The notes: generated by a model from the letters alone, not told the origin. DNA of 64,000 nt from Aliivibrio_A kagoshimensis (GCF_050337105.1 NZ_JAKJSQ010000005.1:62001-126000), one strand, 5' to 3'. Shown: positions 27,783 to 36,899, counted from the first letter of the stretch. Program-made: numbers and translations.

Positions 27783-28586
27783 CTATTGAGTTGACAGTAA
27801 AATAAGCAACCCAACACCGAGTAACAGTCGATAAATGACAAACGGCGTCATACCCATTTTAGTGATCATCTTTAGAAACAGATGAATGCATAAATAGGCA
27901 CTTAAAAATGAGGTCACAATACCAACCAGCAAGAACCCCACATGCACAGGTTCAGAACCAGTAACAAGTTTAAGACCTAAATAACTTCCGGCTAAGGTAA
28001 TGATTGGTATTGACATTAAAAATGAAAAACGAGCAGCGGCCTCACGAGTAAACCCTAAATAGAGCGCCGCCGTAATCGTAGCACCTGAACGTGATGTCCC
28101 AGGTATCATGGCTAGGGCTTGAGCGACACCAATGAACAGCGCTTTTTTCCACCCAGTTTGGTACTCATTTTCTGTCTGTTTGGCCTGTCTATCAACCCAC
28201 CAAAGCAGCAGACCAAAAATGATCGTTGTGGCTGCGATCACCCACATACTTCTGAGATACAACTCAATAAAGTCTTTCATCAGCAAACCAAATAAAGCGG
28301 CTGGAACTGTCGCCAATGCGATCATCCAAGCTAGCTTTGATTCTTTGTTATGCTTCGATCTAAAAATCGACTCTACCCACGCTGAAAGTAACGTCACCAC
28401 CTCTTTTCTAAAATAGATGATCACTGCTGCTAACGTGCCGACATGCACCGCGACATCAAAGGCTAAACCTTGATCTTCCCAGCCAAACAGTTGAGAAGGC
28501 AATATTAAATGCGCAGAACTGGAGACCGGTAAAAACTCCGTTAACCCTTGAATCAAAGCGAGAAAGAATGCTTCAAAATAACTCAT
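27783..28586 (-). CDS. uppP: Undecaprenyl-diphosphatase UppP (BacA)
   Basis: Recycles undecaprenyl diphosphate to the monophosphate carrier for peptidoglycan and O-antigen. The 267-residue membrane protein (E. coli 273) has the family block GLTEFLPVSSSAHLIL near the N-terminus and the second motif PGTSRSGATITAAL (about 162-175). About eight helices are predicted. folK starts upstream on the same strand, with 8 nt between folK stop and uppP start, so folB-folK-uppP is one operon. Confidence 0.96.
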   Translation of the reverse strand: MSYFEAFFLALIQGLTEFLPVSSSAHLILPSQLFGWEDQGLAFDVAVHVGTLAAVIIYFRKEVVTLLSAWVESIFRSKHNKESKLAWMIALATVPAALFGLLMKDFIELYLRSMWVIAATTIIFGLLLWWVDRQAKQTENEYQTGWKKALFIGVAQALAMIPGTSRSGATITAALYLGFTREAAARFSFLMSIPIITLAGSYLGLKLVTGSEPVHVGFLLVGIVTSFLSAYLCIHLFLKMITKMGMTPFVIYRLLLGVGLLILLSTQ

Positions 28587-28594
28587 TACTAACC

Positions 28595-29077
28595 TTAAAT
28601 ATTATCAACTTCGACAGTTCGGAGAAGCTGTTCATGCTCAAAAGAGTGCCATAATTCGGAGATTGTGCGCCCATCACCTGGGATCACACGATGCGGACAC
28701 AGCTCAAATAACGGCCATAATGCAAAAGCGAACTTATAGATATCATCTCTTGGTATCTTAGGAGAAGTGACAATCTGCTCACCAAATAACAAGATATCCA
28801 GATCAATGGTTCGATCTTCATTTTTCTTTGCGTCCGCTCTCCGACCTAACTCTACTTCAATTTTTTTAAGCTTTGATGACAGTTGAGAAAGTGACAATGA
28901 TGTGGTTAATTCAACCACCAAATTGAAAAAACTATTACCGCAAAAACCAACAGGTTCCGCTTCATAGACCGTTGAGCGACGAAGTGCTGAATCAATACCT
29001 CTCAACTTTTCAAGGGCCGCAACGACATGATAATGCCGCTCTATATTGGAACCAATGCCAATATATACCGTATTCAT
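28595..29077 (-). CDS. folK: HPPK, folate pyrophosphokinase
   Basis: 2-amino-4-hydroxy-6-hydroxymethyldihydropteridine pyrophosphokinase, which makes the pterin substrate for DHPS. The 160-residue protein has the N-terminal YIGIGSN, the GPEPVGF-like EAEPVGFCGNSFFN, and the Mg-binding RTIDLDILLFG with Asp92 and Asp94. Its ATG overlaps the folB stop by 4 nt. This is a second, folB-linked HPPK locus type rather than the panBC-linked enteric folK. Confidence 0.93.
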   Translation of the reverse strand: MNTVYIGIGSNIERHYHVVAALEKLRGIDSALRRSTVYEAEPVGFCGNSFFNLVVELTTSLSLSQLSSKLKKIEVELGRRADAKKNEDRTIDLDILLFGEQIVTSPKIPRDDIYKFAFALWPLFELCPHRVIPGDGRTISELWHSFEHEQLLRTVEVDNI

Positions 29078-29427
29078 CGCTGGCCGCGTTCAATCACTAC
29101 GCCAACACCACGGGCGTTCACTACAGCACCAGGTTTAGTCAATCGAACCTTAATCCAAGGCACACTAAACTGACTCATAATCAACTCTGCCACTTCTTCA
29201 GCAACTCGTTCAACCAATAGAAAGCGCCCCGTAGCAATATGCTCTGTCACTGCGTCACTGACGGCCGCATAGTTTAAGGCAAAGGCGACATCATCGGACT
29301 CAGCTGCGGGTTTATTATTATGTGCCATCTCTAAATCCAGCACTAATTTCTGTTTAATCTGCTGTTCCCAATCATAAACACCAATCGTGGTAATAACTTC
29401 AAGTTGTTCAATAAATACTAAATCCAT
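29074..29427 (-). CDS. folB: Dihydroneopterin aldolase
   Basis: Converts dihydroneopterin to the HPPK substrate plus glycolaldehyde. The ATG at 29427 (preceded by GTGGATAAAA) gives 117 residues, the usual length. A frame reaching 29532 would add 35 hydrophobic residues and is rejected. Seen are the N-terminal GVYDWEQQ with the catalytic-region Glu, the central LNYAAVSDAV, and the C-terminal VRLTKPGAV with the conserved Lys. It overlaps folK by 4 nt, giving consecutive folate enzymes from one message. It is divergent from plsY. Confidence 0.93.
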   Translation of the reverse strand: MDLVFIEQLEVITTIGVYDWEQQIKQKLVLDLEMAHNNKPAAESDDVAFALNYAAVSDAVTEHIATGRFLLVERVAEEVAELIMSQFSVPWIKVRLTKPGAVVNARGVGVVIERGQR

Positions 29428-29567
29428 TTTTATCCACACTTTTTTATAACAGGTCGGATACCCAACAACATGAAAAACACGTAGTATCCTTGAAAGGAAT
29501 AGAAATATACTATAAAACAACTCAATCAGCATAGATTTCTAAGCTCATTGCAAGGAAAATAAAAGAG

Positions 29568-30161
29568 ATGACCCCACTCGCTCTTACCATGATCATTTGT
29601 GCCTACCTTCTAGGCTCGATATCGAGTGCCGTATTGATCTGCCGATTAAGAGGTCTTCCAGACCCTCGTCTTTCTGGTTCAAATAATCCAGGGGCGACCA
29701 ATGTATTGCGTATGGGCGGAAGGGGCGCTGCCGGTTTGGTATTGCTGTGCGACATCCTTAAAGGAATGATTCCAGTCTGGAGTGGTTACTATTTAGGCTT
29801 TAATCCCTTTATTCTCGGTATGCTTGGCGTTTCCGCCTGTCTAGGTCACATGTATCCTCTCTTTTTTCATTTTAAAGGGGGCAAAGGCGTTGCTACTGCG
29901 TTGGGAGCAATGGCGCCAATTGGTTTAGACCTTACTGGTATGTTATTTTCGACCTGGTTAACCACCGTGATTGTGACAGGTTACTCATCATTGGCCTCAA
30001 TGAGCACCGCACTGCTTGCCCCACTGTTCACTTGGTTTATCAAACCTCAGTACACCATTCCTGTCTCCATGCTCTCCTGCTTAATTGTGTTTAGGCATCA
30101 CGAGAATATCAAACGCTTTATTGATGGGGTAGAACCTAAAATTTGGCAGAAAAAAAAGTAA
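29568..30161 (+). CDS. plsY: Glycerol-3-phosphate acyltransferase PlsY
   Basis: A membrane acyltransferase that uses acyl-phosphate to acylate glycerol-3-phosphate, the first step of phospholipid synthesis. The 197-residue product (E. coli 205) has five predicted helices. Family motifs are SGSNNPGATNVLR (about 36-48), the glycine-rich FKGGKGVAT (about 103-111) and FRHHENIKR near the C-terminus. The gene stands alone between folB (divergent) and tsaD (convergent). Confidence 0.95.
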   Translation: MTPLALTMIICAYLLGSISSAVLICRLRGLPDPRLSGSNNPGATNVLRMGGRGAAGLVLLCDILKGMIPVWSGYYLGFNPFILGMLGVSACLGHMYPLFFHFKGGKGVATALGAMAPIGLDLTGMLFSTWLTTVIVTGYSSLASMSTALLAPLFTWFIKPQYTIPVSMLSCLIVFRHHENIKRFIDGVEPKIWQKKK

Positions 30162-30162
30162 T

Positions 30163-30186
30163 AAAAAAGCCTGATTCTCATCAGGC
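30163..30186 (-). terminator. Intrinsic terminator of tsaD (shared with plsY)
   Basis: The stem GCCTGAT / ATCAGGC (30169-30186) has a 4-nt loop. Six A on the left give a T-run on the minus strand, so it mainly serves tsaD. Confidence 0.8.
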
Positions 30187-30220
30187 CTCTCTAATCACAC
30201 ATTTTTATTACTTATCGATG

Positions 30221-31240
30221 TTAATCAATAACAGGTTCTAACTCATCAATTGGCCACCTCGGTTTAGCCGTAACGCTTAGATCTGTTTTTTCACCATTTT
30301 TTAGTCTCTGCATACCCGCATAGGCAATCATAGCGCCATTATCTGTACAGAACTCGGTACGAGGGTAGAACACCTTTCCCCCCAGCTTTTTCATCGTATT
30401 TTCAAGCTCTTTTCTTAACGATTTGTTCGCACTCACTCCGCCAGCAATGACTAAGCGCTTAAAGCCAGTCTCTTTAAGTGCTCGTTTGCATTTTATTGCC
30501 AATGTATCAACAACAGCCTCTTGAAAAGCATACGCAATATCCGCTCGAGTTTGGTCATCATCGTCATTAGCGCGTACTGTATTTGCCGCAAACGTCTTTA
30601 ATCCGGAAAAGCTAAAATCTAAGCCTGGACGATTGGTCATTGGACGTGGAAAGACAAAGCGTCCTTTGGTGCCTTTTTCTGCCAGTTTAGATAACAGTGG
30701 ACCGCCCGGGTAATCCAGCCCCATCAATTTAGCCGTTTTATCAAAAGCCTCACCAGCGGCATCGTCAACCGATTCGCCAAGAATGCGATACTCGCCTATC
30801 TTTTTCACTTCAACCATCATGGTGTGTCCCCCAGAGACCAATAGAGCCACAAATGGGAAGGCTGGTGGGTTATCTTCAAGCATTGGGGCCAGAAGGTGAC
30901 CTTCCATATGATGCACAGGCACCGCAGGAACTCCCCACGCATAAGCTAAGCTACGACCAATTGTAGCGCCAACCAATAACGCTCCAACTAAGCCTGGGCC
31001 AGCAGTGTAAGCAATGCCATCAATGTCATCAGAGGTCAGATTTGCATCCGCCAGCGCCGCTTTTATCAATGGAATGGTCTTTTTTACATGGTCACGAGAC
31101 GCTAATTCTGGTACAACACCACCATAATCTGCGTGAAGTTTTATCTGACTGTACAATTGATGAGCTAACAGCCCCTTTTCTTCATCGAAAATGGCAACAC
31201 CTGTTTCATCACATGAAGTTTCGATGCCTAAAATTTTCAT
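30221..31240 (-). CDS. tsaD: tRNA t6A transferase subunit TsaD
   Basis: The Kae1-family catalytic subunit that moves threonylcarbamoyl to A37 of ANN-decoding tRNAs. The 339-residue protein (E. coli 337) has the iron-binding histidines His111 and His115 in HMEGH. It also has the ASKH ATPase blocks GIETSCDETG and VSGGHT, and the late GGVSANKSLR. It is divergent from rpsU, as in most gamma-proteobacteria. The lysidine-type tRNA-Ile2 in this window (an AUA decoder) would be one of its t6A substrates. Confidence 0.97.
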   Translation of the reverse strand: MKILGIETSCDETGVAIFDEEKGLLAHQLYSQIKLHADYGGVVPELASRDHVKKTIPLIKAALADANLTSDDIDGIAYTAGPGLVGALLVGATIGRSLAYAWGVPAVPVHHMEGHLLAPMLEDNPPAFPFVALLVSGGHTMMVEVKKIGEYRILGESVDDAAGEAFDKTAKLMGLDYPGGPLLSKLAEKGTKGRFVFPRPMTNRPGLDFSFSGLKTFAANTVRANDDDDQTRADIAYAFQEAVVDTLAIKCKRALKETGFKRLVIAGGVSANKSLRKELENTMKKLGGKVFYPRTEFCTDNGAMIAYAGMQRLKNGEKTDLSVTAKPRWPIDELEPVID

Positions 31241-31319
31241 TATTTTCTCTGTTTATGGTCCATTTAGGGCTAATGTTACAGCTCAAAAAAGAAATTAACC
31301 AGATCTTAGGTAAGAATGC

Positions 31320-31349
31320 TTTACAAATACCCCAAGATCAGATTAAAAT
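31320..31349 (+). promoter_or_regulatory. Predicted promoter of the rpsU-yqeY-dnaG-rpoD cluster
   Basis: TTTACA (31320-31325) and TAAAAT (31344-31349) are separated by 18 bp, each five of six from consensus. Transcription would begin about 60 nt before rpsU. Confidence 0.55.
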
Positions 31350-31418
31350 TTCGCACCATTTTTAAACAAGCTGGTCATATAACCGCCAGCAAATAATAAC
31401 CCCTGAGGTGAAAGGCAT

Positions 31419-31634
31419 ATGCCAGTAATTAAAGTACGTGAAAACGAACCATTTGACGTAGCTCTACGTCGCTTCAAACGCTCTTGTGAAAAAGCAGGTG
31501 TTCTTTCTGAAGTGCGTCGTCGTGAGCACTATGAAAAACCAACTACTGTTCGCAAACGCGCTAAAGCAGCAGCTCAAAAGCGTCACGCTAAGAAGCTGTC
31601 TCGCGAGAATGCTCGTCGCGTACGTATGTACTAA
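31419..31634 (+). CDS. rpsU: 30S ribosomal protein S21
   Basis: 71 residues, the standard S21 length, starting MPVIKVRENEPFDVALRRFK and ending in the basic RENARRVRMY. S21 helps mRNA binding by the 30S subunit. The ATG follows GAGGTGAAAGG. It opens the macromolecular-synthesis operon: yqeY begins 25 nt after it, then dnaG and rpoD. Confidence 0.98.
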   Translation: MPVIKVRENEPFDVALRRFKRSCEKAGVLSEVRRREHYEKPTTVRKRAKAAAQKRHAKKLSRENARRVRMY

Positions 31635-31659
31635 TAACTGAACCTACAAGGATTTAGTT

Positions 31660-32103
31660 ATGGCTCTAATTGATCAACTCAAAGACGAGCAAAAGTCAGC
31701 AATGAAGGCCAAGGCGAAAGCTCGTCTTGGTACTATTCGTTTGGCTTTGTCAGAAATTAAGCAGCGTGAAGTCGACAATCGAGTGACCTTGACTGACGAT
31801 GAAATCATTGTGGTTCTGACAAAAATGATCAAACAACGTCGTGATTCTGTTAATCAGTTCACGAAAGCAGGTCGTACCGATCTTGCCGATATTGAGACTG
31901 CAGAAATTGCCGTTCTTGATGAATTTATGCCAACAGCATTAACCGATGAAGAGATTGCCGAGTGTTTAGACAAGGCCGTCACTGAATCAGGTGCTGCTAG
32001 CATGCAAGATATGGGGAAGTTAATGGGTGTATTAAAACCTATGCTTCAAGGTCGTGCTGACATGGGTAAAGTAAGCCAGCTAGTGAAAGCTAAACTGTCT
32101 TAA
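31660..32103 (+). CDS. yqeY: GatB/YqeY domain protein
   Basis: A 147-residue protein with the helical GatB/YqeY domain: LIDQLKDEQKSAMKAKAK at the start, KMIKQRRDSVNQF in the middle, and DMGKLMGVLKPMLQGRADMG at the end. The domain is related to the tail of GatB, which recognises tRNA, but the role of free YqeY is unproven. Its place between rpsU and dnaG is typical of Vibrio and absent from E. coli. A hairpin before dnaG may attenuate read-through. Confidence 0.92.
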   Translation: MALIDQLKDEQKSAMKAKAKARLGTIRLALSEIKQREVDNRVTLTDDEIIVVLTKMIKQRRDSVNQFTKAGRTDLADIETAEIAVLDEFMPTALTDEEIAECLDKAVTESGAASMQDMGKLMGVLKPMLQGRADMGKVSQLVKAKLS

Positions 32104-32120
32104 ACCTAACCTAATTTACA

Positions 32121-32157
32121 ACAAGCCGTGCTACCTTTACTGGTATGCACGGCTTGT
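32121..32157 (+). terminator. Hairpin between yqeY and dnaG (attenuator-like)
   Basis: ACAAGCCGTGC / GCACGGCTTGT forms an 11-bp stem. It is extended inward by TACC / GGTA with one bulged T. Only a short T-rich tail follows, so it is likely a partial terminator that lowers dnaG expression. E. coli has a comparable site between rpsU and dnaG. Confidence 0.75.
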
Positions 32158-32210
32158 TTGTATTCAAAATACACTCATACCTATTATTGGTAATTAACAT
32201 CTAGGTGGTT

Positions 32211-33971
32211 ATGGCCGGTCTTATTCCCCGTAGTTTTATTGATGATTTACTCGCACGAGTTGACATAGTCGACCTCATTGATGCGCGTGTAAAACTGAAA
32301 AAGCAAGGGAAAAATTACGGCGCATGTTGCCCTTTCCATAATGAAAAGACCCCCTCTTTCTCCGTCAGCCAAGAGAAACAGTTCTATCACTGTTTTGGTT
32401 GTGGCGTTCATGGCAATGCCATTGACTTCATTATGGAGTTTGACCGTTTAGAGTTTGTTGAAGCGATTGAAGATCTCGCACAACAATTCGGATTAGAGGT
32501 ACCAAGAGAGCAGACCGTAGGTGGCCCAACTTCGACGGCACCCACGGCAAATAAGAGTGAAAAGCGCGATCTTTATGATTTGATGAATAGCATCAGTCAA
32601 TTTTATCGTTCCCAATTAAAATCCTCCGCTAACAGTGCAGCCATTACTTACTTGAAAAACCGAGGCCTTTCAGGAGAAATCGTTCAGAAGTTCGGCATTG
32701 GTTATGTGGCTGATGAGTGGGACTTAGTTCGCAGTAATTTTGGTCAAGAGAAAAACAACCAAGATTTACTGGTCTCCGGTGGGATGTTAATTGAAAACGA
32801 TAAAGGCCATCGCTACGACCGTTTTCGTGGCCGTATTATGTTTCCAATTCGCGATCGTCGAGGCCGAGTTATCGCCTTTGGTGGCCGTGTTCTTGGCGAT
32901 GAAAAACCCAAATACTTAAACTCTCCTGAAACCCCTATTTTCCATAAAGGCAAAGAGCTTTATGGATTGTATGAGGTACTTCAAGCCTACCGAGAACCGC
33001 CAAAAATATTGGTGGTTGAAGGCTATATGGATGTTGTTGCTCTCGGCCAGTTTGATGTTGATTACGCGGTTGCCTCACTGGGGACGTCCACCACAGGTGA
33101 TCACATACAAACTCTATTTCGTCAAACCAGTACCGTCGTTTGTTGCTACGATGGTGATAATGCAGGTAGAGAGGCCGCTTGGCGCGCAATGGAAAATGCT
33201 TTGCCATACTTAAACGATGGTAAACAACTTAAATTTATGTTTTTACCCGATGGTGAAGATCCGGATACTTATATCCGAAAATTTGGTAAAGAGACGTTTG
33301 AGCAACAGGTAATAGATGCCACAGAATTGATCGAGTTTTTCTACAGTAACCTTCTCAAACAAGTGGACAGTAACAGTAAAGAAGCATTGGCTAAATTACA
33401 GGTATTAGCGGTTCCACTAATCGATAAAGTACTTGGTAAGACTTTGAAAATACACTTATTAAAACGTCTAGGTGTACTGCTTGGTGTTCCCGATGAGAAA
33501 CAGCTAGAACAGCTGTTATCAAAACCTAAAGATGCCGATGTAAAACGCAGGCCACAACCAGAGATAAAACGCACGCCAATGAGAGAGGCGATCACCCTAT
33601 TACTGCAAAATCCGGGGTTATCGGAATGGGTTCCTGACCTATCTGAAGTTGGTCAGTTATCAGTGCCTGGACTAAGTTTATTTACTGAACTACTTGATAT
33701 ATGCAGAGAGAACCCCCATATATCCACAGGCCGATTATTAGAATATTGGCGTGGTCATAAAAATGAAGCACTATTATCTCGACTGGCAGGCTGGGACTTG
33801 CCATTAGATCAAGATAATCAACAAGATGTTTTTACCGACGCATTGGATAATATCCTTAACCAGTGTATCGAACAGCGAATGGAAATGTTGAAGACGAAAT
33901 CAAGAAGCGTCGGCTTATCAGTCGAAGAGAAATGGGAATTAAATCAATTATCGATTAATCGTCCCAATTAA
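32211..33971 (+). CDS. dnaG: DNA primase DnaG
   Basis: Synthesises RNA primers at the replication fork. The ATG at 32211 (AGGTGG 2-3 nt upstream) gives 586 residues and the N-terminus MAGLIPRSFI, matching E. coli MAGRIPRVFI. A GTG two codons earlier is less likely. The CHC2 zinc finger has Cys40, His43, Cys61 and Cys64. The TOPRIM domain carries VVEGYMDVVAL (about 265-275) and DGDNAGREAAWR. A C-terminal DnaB-interaction domain follows. The stop is about 150 bp before rpoD. Confidence 0.97.
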   Translation: MAGLIPRSFIDDLLARVDIVDLIDARVKLKKQGKNYGACCPFHNEKTPSFSVSQEKQFYHCFGCGVHGNAIDFIMEFDRLEFVEAIEDLAQQFGLEVPREQTVGGPTSTAPTANKSEKRDLYDLMNSISQFYRSQLKSSANSAAITYLKNRGLSGEIVQKFGIGYVADEWDLVRSNFGQEKNNQDLLVSGGMLIENDKGHRYDRFRGRIMFPIRDRRGRVIAFGGRVLGDEKPKYLNSPETPIFHKGKELYGLYEVLQAYREPPKILVVEGYMDVVALGQFDVDYAVASLGTSTTGDHIQTLFRQTSTVVCCYDGDNAGREAAWRAMENALPYLNDGKQLKFMFLPDGEDPDTYIRKFGKETFEQQVIDATELIEFFYSNLLKQVDSNSKEALAKLQVLAVPLIDKVLGKTLKIHLLKRLGVLLGVPDEKQLEQLLSKPKDADVKRRPQPEIKRTPMREAITLLLQNPGLSEWVPDLSEVGQLSVPGLSLFTELLDICRENPHISTGRLLEYWRGHKNEALLSRLAGWDLPLDQDNQQDVFTDALDNILNQCIEQRMEMLKTKSRSVGLSVEEKWELNQLSINRPN

Positions 33972-34123
33972 TACCAAAATATCTATTAAAAGTAGGCAAA
34001 AGCCACAGCTTTAACTATATATATTGGGTAAGTAGTCAACAACATAGAAATTTGATAATATTAGCGGTTTGCATCGCGCATACTACATTATTCGTCACCT
34101 AGACCAGAAGTTGGATATCATCT

Positions 34124-35956
34124 ATGGAGCAAAATCCGCAGTCTCAGCTTAAGTTACTTATCGTTAAAGGTAAAGAACAAGGCTACCTGACTTACGCAGA
34201 AGTCAATGATCATCTACCAGAAGATATGGTTGATTCCGATCAGATTGAAGACATCATTCAAATGATCAATGACATGGGCATTCAGGTCGTTGAAACAGCA
34301 CCTGATGCTGATGACTTAATGATGAAAGAGAGCGTTGCTGATGAAGACGCTGAAGAAGCTGCTGCTGCTGCACTCTCTTCTGTTGAGAGTGAAATTGGCC
34401 GCACAACCGATCCTGTTCGTATGTATATGCGTGAAATGGGAACGGTCGAGCTTCTAACCCGTGAAGGCGAAATTGATATTGCTAAACGCATTGAAGATGG
34501 TATTAACCAAGTTCAATGTTCTGTTGCAGAATTTCCTGGCGCAATCTCATACCTACTTGATCAGTTTGATAAAGTTCAAGCAGAAGAGATTCGTTTAACT
34601 GACATTATCTCAGGTTTTGTTGATCCAGATGATGACGGTTCAGCGGCACCTACTGCAACACACATCGGTTCAGAGCTCAGCACCGCAGAGCTTGAAGACG
34701 AAGATAAAGAAGCCGAAGATGATGAGGAAGAAGAGGAAGATACAGGCATTGATCCTGAGCTTGCTCTAGAAAAATTCTCAGAGCTTCGCACGACGTATCA
34801 TAATATGCAGCTAGCGTTTGAAGAGCATGGACGTGCTCACAAAAACTCTCGTGCAGCAGCAAGCGAACTGACCACAGTATTCCGCGAATTCCGCCTAATA
34901 CCAAAGCAGTTTGATTACCTCGTTCGTGAAATGCGCGGTAGCATGGACAGAGTTCGTACCCAAGAACGTCTGATCCTGCGTATGTGTGTTGAGCATTGTA
35001 AAGTGCCTAAAAAGACCTTCATCACCGCATTTTCTGGTAATGAGTCTTCGCAAGAATGGTTCGATACGCTATTAGCGTCTGGCAAGCCATACGCTGAAAA
35101 GCTGACACGTTACGATGAAGAGATTCGTCGCGCCATTTTCAAAATCAAAACGGTTGAAGAAGAGACTAGCCTACCTGTTGATACGATTAAAGATATCAGT
35201 CGTCGTATGTCTGTCGGTGAAGCAAAAGCTCGTCGTGCTAAGAAAGAGATGGTTGAAGCCAACTTACGTCTGGTTATCTCTATTGCGAAAAAATACACCA
35301 ACCGTGGTTTGCAGTTCTTGGATCTTATCCAAGAGGGTAATATCGGCTTGATGAAAGCGGTAGATAAATTTGAATACCGTCGTGGTTACAAGTTCTCTAC
35401 TTATGCAACGTGGTGGATCCGTCAGGCAATTACTCGTTCAATCGCTGACCAAGCACGTACTATCCGTATTCCGGTTCACATGATCGAAACGATCAACAAA
35501 TTGAATCGAATCTCTCGTCAAATGCTACAAGAGATGGGTCGTGAGCCTATCCCTGAAGAGCTGGCAGAGCGTATGGATATGCCTGAAGATAAAATCCGTA
35601 AAGTATTGAAGATTGCTAAAGAGCCGATCTCAATGGAAACCCCTATCGGTGATGATGAAGATTCGCACCTAGGTGACTTCATTGAAGATAACACGCTAGA
35701 ACTTCCAGTTGACTCTGCAACGGCTACCAGCCTTAAGTTTGCAACCAACGATGTCCTTGCTGGGTTAACACCTCGTGAAGCGAAAGTACTGCGTATGCGT
35801 TTTGGTATCGATATGAACACTGACCATACTCTTGAAGAGGTTGGTAAGCAGTTTGATGTTACTCGTGAGCGTATTCGTCAAATCGAAGCAAAAGCCCTTC
35901 GTAAACTGCGTCACCCTAGCCGCTCTGAAGTTCTTCGTAGCTTCCTAGACGAGTAA
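34124..35956 (+). CDS. rpoD: Primary sigma factor RpoD (sigma-70)
   Basis: A 610-residue housekeeping sigma factor (E. coli 613). Region 1.1 starts the protein; region 1.2 is DPVRMYMREMGTVELL (about 96-111). A non-conserved insert with a very acidic run (EDDEEEEED, about 196-204) follows. Region 2 holds the -10 recognition block YKFSTYATWWIRQAITR, and region 4 ends with VTRERIRQIEAKALRKLR. It is last in the rpsU-yqeY-dnaG-rpoD cluster and is closed by a strong terminator. Confidence 0.98.
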   Translation: MEQNPQSQLKLLIVKGKEQGYLTYAEVNDHLPEDMVDSDQIEDIIQMINDMGIQVVETAPDADDLMMKESVADEDAEEAAAAALSSVESEIGRTTDPVRMYMREMGTVELLTREGEIDIAKRIEDGINQVQCSVAEFPGAISYLLDQFDKVQAEEIRLTDIISGFVDPDDDGSAAPTATHIGSELSTAELEDEDKEAEDDEEEEEDTGIDPELALEKFSELRTTYHNMQLAFEEHGRAHKNSRAAASELTTVFREFRLIPKQFDYLVREMRGSMDRVRTQERLILRMCVEHCKVPKKTFITAFSGNESSQEWFDTLLASGKPYAEKLTRYDEEIRRAIFKIKTVEEETSLPVDTIKDISRRMSVGEAKARRAKKEMVEANLRLVISIAKKYTNRGLQFLDLIQEGNIGLMKAVDKFEYRRGYKFSTYATWWIRQAITRSIADQARTIRIPVHMIETINKLNRISRQMLQEMGREPIPEELAERMDMPEDKIRKVLKIAKEPISMETPIGDDEDSHLGDFIEDNTLELPVDSATATSLKFATNDVLAGLTPREAKVLRMRFGIDMNTDHTLEEVGKQFDVTRERIRQIEAKALRKLRHPSRSEVLRSFLDE

Positions 35957-35984
35957 TAACAGGCGTGAAAAAGGGAAATTGATT

Positions 35985-36013
35985 AAAAAGGTGAGCAAAT
36001 GCTCGCCTTTTTT
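35985..36013 (+). terminator. Intrinsic terminator of rpoD
   Basis: The stem GGTGAGC / GCTCGCC (one G-T pair) has a 4-nt loop, with five A before and six T after. Confidence 0.9.
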
Positions 36014-36077
36014 GTCTCTAACTATCCGTTTTGGTTTAAACGGCTAAAAAGTGAACGCAATTCACCATGTTAGAGTC

Positions 36078-36106
36078 TAGACAGCCCATAGAACTTCCCT
36101 TATAAT
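36078..36106 (+). promoter_or_regulatory. Promoter of tRNA-Ile2
   Basis: TAGACA (36078-36083) and a perfect TATAAT (36101-36106) are separated by 17 bp. They sit 14 bp before the mature tRNA. Confidence 0.8.
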
Positions 36107-36120
36107 CGTCCACCTACAAA

Positions 36121-36197
36121 GGCCCCTTAGCTCAGTTGGTTAGAGCGCACGACTCATAATCGTTAGGTCCACAGTTCAAGTCTGTGAGGGGCCACCA
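36121..36197 (+). tRNA. ileX: tRNA-Ile2 (anticodon CAT, lysidine-modified, reads AUA)
   Basis: A 77-nt tRNA with encoded CCA. The acceptor stem GGCCCCT pairs with AGGGGCC, the anticodon loop is CTCATAA, and the T-loop is GTTCAAGTC. A CAT anticodon can mean initiator Met, elongator Met or Ile2. The acceptor stem and D-arm match what I recall of E. coli ileX, also beside rpoD, so TilS would turn C34 into lysidine. In V. cholerae the tRNA at this locus, usually labelled Met, is the insertion site of the VSP-II island. Here no integrase is adjacent. Confidence 0.93.
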
Positions 36198-36204
36198 TAT
36201 ACAG

Positions 36205-36240
36205 AAAGGCCTGAGAGCATATTATGTTCTCAGGCCTTTT
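36205..36240 (+). terminator. Intrinsic terminator of tRNA-Ile2
   Basis: The 12-bp perfect stem AAAGGCCTGAGA / TCTCAGGCCTTT has an 11-nt loop and ends in T. It separates the tRNA from convergent nsrR. Confidence 0.88.
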
Positions 36241-36263
36241 GCATTTCTGGCGGTTCTCTTTGA

Positions 36264-36704
36264 TTATCCGTGTTCAGACTCAGTCACCTCTAATAGGTTA
36301 AGCAGAGAAGAGTTATTCTCCACCATACTGAGCAAGGTATGCTTATCAAGTTCAGTCAAAAAGGCTTCTCTCGCACTACCTAGAATCCCTTTAAGCTTAC
36401 AGGATGGCGTTATATGACAGAAGCCTTCGCTGCAATCAACAATCTTTAAAGGTTCAATGGCTCGAACTACCTCACCAACAATAATCTCATCCGCAGGCAT
36501 CCCTAAACGAATTCCCCCATTTTTACCGCGTACCGTCTGAACGAAGCCGAGCTGTCCCAGTTTATTGATCACTTTTACCATGTGGTTACGAGAGACCTTA
36601 TATACATCAGTAACCTGAGAAATACTCGCTAACTCACCTTCTGGTAACGTCGCTAAATAGATCAAAGCTCTTAACCCATAATCAGTAAAAGTTGTTAACT
36701 GCAC
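36264..36704 (-). CDS. nsrR: Nitric-oxide-sensing repressor NsrR (Rrf2 family)
   Basis: A 146-residue iron-sulfur repressor of nitrosative-stress genes. The winged-helix part (about 1-75) includes SISQVTDVYKVSRNHMVKVINKL and VRGKNGGIRLG. The cluster ligands Cys91, Cys96 and Cys102 fall at E. coli NsrR numbering (CSEGFC...SCKLKG). IscR has a different cysteine spacing, so NsrR is preferred. No hmp or norVW gene is next to it. I could not find a convincing NsrR palindrome in the 195-bp upstream gap. Confidence 0.93.
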   Translation of the reverse strand: MQLTTFTDYGLRALIYLATLPEGELASISQVTDVYKVSRNHMVKVINKLGQLGFVQTVRGKNGGIRLGMPADEIIVGEVVRAIEPLKIVDCSEGFCHITPSCKLKGILGSAREAFLTELDKHTLLSMVENNSSLLNLLEVTESEHG

Positions 36705-36899
36705 AGTGCCTCCTTAGTTGATTGCTATTTTAATCCTCTTACCGACTAAAAGATACCAACCAGCATGGCGTTAATAATTTTGTACCTTTAACATACGCAC
36801 TCATTAAATAAAACTTAACCAAATGGAAAATATAATTGAATTTATTGAATAGAGGTATTCAGTTACACTGAGACTTCACACTGATAATAAGAAATCACT

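Noticed and set aside
34282..34904. Ser- and Ala-rich antisense frames in rpoD
   Set aside because: They mirror the acidic and alanine-rich codons of the sigma-70 insert and have no independent support.
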